Assembly (NCBI GenBank): GCA_002453165.1
Contig: DKGH01000096.1
Location: 1 to 7,332, forward strand
Source of the DNA: Verrucomicrobia bacterium UBA6775
GTDB taxonomy: Bacteria > Verrucomicrobiota > Verrucomicrobiia > Limisphaerales > UBA1096
Length of the DNA: 7,332 nucleotides
Direction of reading: 5' to 3'
Shown: positions 6,653 through 7,332 of the stretch, piece after piece
How the letters are laid out: the number at the start of each line of letters is the position of its first letter
Position numbering within the stretch: position 1 is the first letter of the stretch
Notes under the pieces: model-generated
What the model saw: only the letters and a program-made list of their open reading frames with translations
What the model was told of the DNA's origin: nothing
The model's database searches: none
Translations under genes and position numbers: made by a program

Positions 6653-6732
6653 AACAGAATTGTCAGATTACGACCTTGAAATGGGCCGAACAAGGGCAAA
6701 ATCCGCCCATTAAAAGTGTGAGATTATTCGGC

Positions 6733-6760
6733 GAAGAAGAAGAAACCCCCGAAAACCGGG
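6733..6760 (-). terminator. Intrinsic terminator of the tRNA-Pro gene
   Basis: On the minus strand, 5 nt after the encoded CCA, CCCGG pairs with TCGGG around a TTT loop (plus-strand positions 6747-6760; the fifth pair is G-U). A T-rich tract TTTCTTCTTCTTC follows (6745 down to 6733). The stem is short but G+C-rich, and its position fits a tRNA terminator. Confidence 0.6.
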
Positions 6761-6765
6761 AAAAA

Positions 6766-6842
6766 TGGTCGGAGCGAGGCGATTTGAACACCCGACATCC
6801 AGTTCCCAAAACTGGCGCTCTACCAAGCTGAGCTACGCTCCG
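6766..6842 (-). tRNA. tRNA-Pro (anticodon UGG), CCA encoded
   Basis: The 77-nt gene folds into a full cloverleaf on the minus strand. The acceptor stem is CGGAGCG/CGCTCCG with discriminator A and an encoded CCA (plus 6766-6768). The D-arm is GCTC/GAGC with loop AGCTTGGTA. The anticodon stem is CCAGT/ACTGG with loop TTTGGGA, giving anticodon TGG and G37, as expected for proline. The variable loop is ATGTC. The T-arm is GGGTG/CGCCT with loop TTCAAAT. It decodes CCA and, by wobble, other proline codons. It stands alone, with no other tRNA gene visible beside it. Confidence 0.96.
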
Positions 6843-7048
6843 ACCAAGCCCCGAAGGGAAAAGCAAGTTAACAAAATCAATTTTCAAAGCAAGATATGAA
6901 TTTTTAAGAAACACCATTATGATAATTAATAATTAAATTAAATAAAATGTATTTTGCTGTTTTCTTTACATCAAACAGGCATGAATATAATTTAAAATTG
7001 AATTTTGTAAAAATTTGCCATAACACAAGAAACTGACATCTGTTGACT
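6843..7048. other. AT-rich intergenic region between tRNA-Pro and the CIA30 gene
   Basis: This gap separates the divergent tRNA-Pro and CIA30-family genes. About 6900-7020 is markedly AT-rich, with runs of AATTAA/TTAAA, in sharp contrast to the GC-rich left end of the window. It must hold the promoters of both genes. I see no gene in it; the minus-strand reading frame across it is an antisense shadow of the CIA30 gene. Confidence 0.6.
6965..6991 (+). promoter_or_regulatory. Candidate sigma-70 promoter for the CIA30-family gene
   Basis: TTTACA (6965-6970) and a perfect TATAAT (6986-6991) are separated by 15 nt, slightly shorter than ideal, with TG just upstream of the -10 box (6982-6983). Transcription would begin near 6998, giving a leader of about 50 nt before the ATG at 7049. 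Such matches are easy to find by chance in AT-rich DNA. Confidence 0.35.
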
Positions 7049-7332
7049 ATGCGATATATTTGTGCATTGCTTATAGTTTCATTTTCAACAACTCTTTTCG
7101 GAGATATTAAACTCTCCAAACAAAACGGAAAACTCTCCAAACTGAACTGGAAGGTTGTAAACGACACGGTTATGGGAGGTAGATCATCCAGCCGTTGGAC
7201 AAGTAATTCTTCAGCACTTATCTTCGAAGGTAATCTTTCTCTCGAGAATAATGGAGGTTTTGCATCGATTAGGTGCGAACTTAAAAACAATGATCTATCC
7301 AATGAAGATGGTATTTACTTAAAGGTTAAAGG
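7049..7332 (+). CDS. Exported CIA30-family protein, N-terminal part (runs off the window)
   Basis: The first 94 codons are present, from the ATG at 7049 to the window end, with no stop. Residues 1-18 form a signal peptide (MRYICALLIVSFSTTLFG). The mature part carries clear CIA30 (NDUFAF1-like) landmarks: WKVVNDTVMGGRSSSRW (34-50) and FEGNLSLENNGGFASIR (59-75). In mitochondria CIA30 helps assemble complex I. Bacterial members are single galactose-binding-like beta domains of unknown role, and this one is predicted to be exported, so the mitochondrial role should not be transferred. The mature N-terminus holds a 7-residue duplication, KLSKQNG/KLSKLNW. The gene is much richer in A+T than genes at the left of the window (AAA, AAC, TTA and ATT codons). 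No Shine-Dalgarno sequence is evident. Confidence 0.85.
   Translation, partial: MRYICALLIVSFSTTLFGDIKLSKQNGKLSKLNWKVVNDTVMGGRSSSRWTSNSSALIFEGNLSLENNGGFASIRCELKNNDLSNEDGIYLKVK
7109..7150 (+). repeat. Two-copy 21-bp tandem repeat inside the CIA30 gene
   Basis: AAACTCTCCAAAC occurs at 7109-7121 and again at 7130-7142, exactly 21 nt apart. The full 21-nt units match at 17 positions by eye. The period equals seven codons, so the frame is preserved. The duplication lies between the signal peptide and the conserved CIA30 core. Confidence 0.75.

Noticed and set aside
6694..6708. GGGC/GCCC hairpin between the pseudopilin gene and tRNA-Pro as a terminator
   Set aside because: The stem is only 4 bp with no T-tract on either strand.
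6663..6917. Minus-strand open frame containing SVAQLGRAPVLGTGC
   Set aside because: It is the translation of tRNA-Pro, a familiar false protein.
6904..7302. Minus-strand open frame of 132 codons
   Set aside because: It is antisense to the CIA30-family gene and to AT-rich intergenic DNA; the plus strand has the signal peptide and conserved motifs.
1..7332. CRISPR array, insertion sequence or integrase gene
   Set aside because: No regularly spaced repeats, transposase or recombinase sequence was seen on either strand.

Overview
The window most likely comes from a planctomycete- or verrucomicrobial-type bacterium, probably a verrucomicrobium. The main evidence is a DUF1587/1592/1588/1585 haem-motif protein, a secreted CotH-type kinase with C-terminal EF-hands, and a pseudopilin-like protein whose 'LLPALAKAKAKAQRIQCVNNLKQIG' pattern (residues 81-105) is typical of that group. 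This assignment rests on family recognition, not on a database search.

Layout. Positions 1-3275 (+) are GC-rich and hold two genes overlapping by GTGA. The first is an N-terminally incomplete conserved protein of unknown function. The second is a large exported protein with two CxxCH motifs. Positions 3455-5687 (-) hold a two-gene unit that converges on them: a secreted CotH-kinase/EF-hand protein followed by a RidA-family lipoprotein. A DUF4190/pseudopilin-like membrane protein at 5863-6633 (+) is divergent from the CotH gene. A tRNA-Pro(UGG) with an encoded CCA and a likely terminator lies at 6733-6842 (-). After it the sequence becomes strongly AT-rich, and the 5' part of an exported CIA30-family gene (7049 onward) runs off the window end.

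Nearly every protein here is predicted to be exported or membrane-bound, so this is a stretch of envelope genes. Only the two overlapping plus-strand genes and the CotH-RidA pair look co-transcribed. I see no evidence that the whole window forms one pathway.

The most unusual structure is not a gene. An identical 17-bp palindrome-rich element, CCAAGCGCTTGGCCAAG, occurs at three of the intergenic spaces. Two copies sit 0-1 nt after stop codons, and one lies between the divergent genes, where it extends to a perfect 22-bp palindrome. Closely related copies lie inside the large haem-motif gene and encode Leu-Ala-Lys-Arg at apparent interdomain linkers. This looks like a highly iterated or mobile palindrome family.
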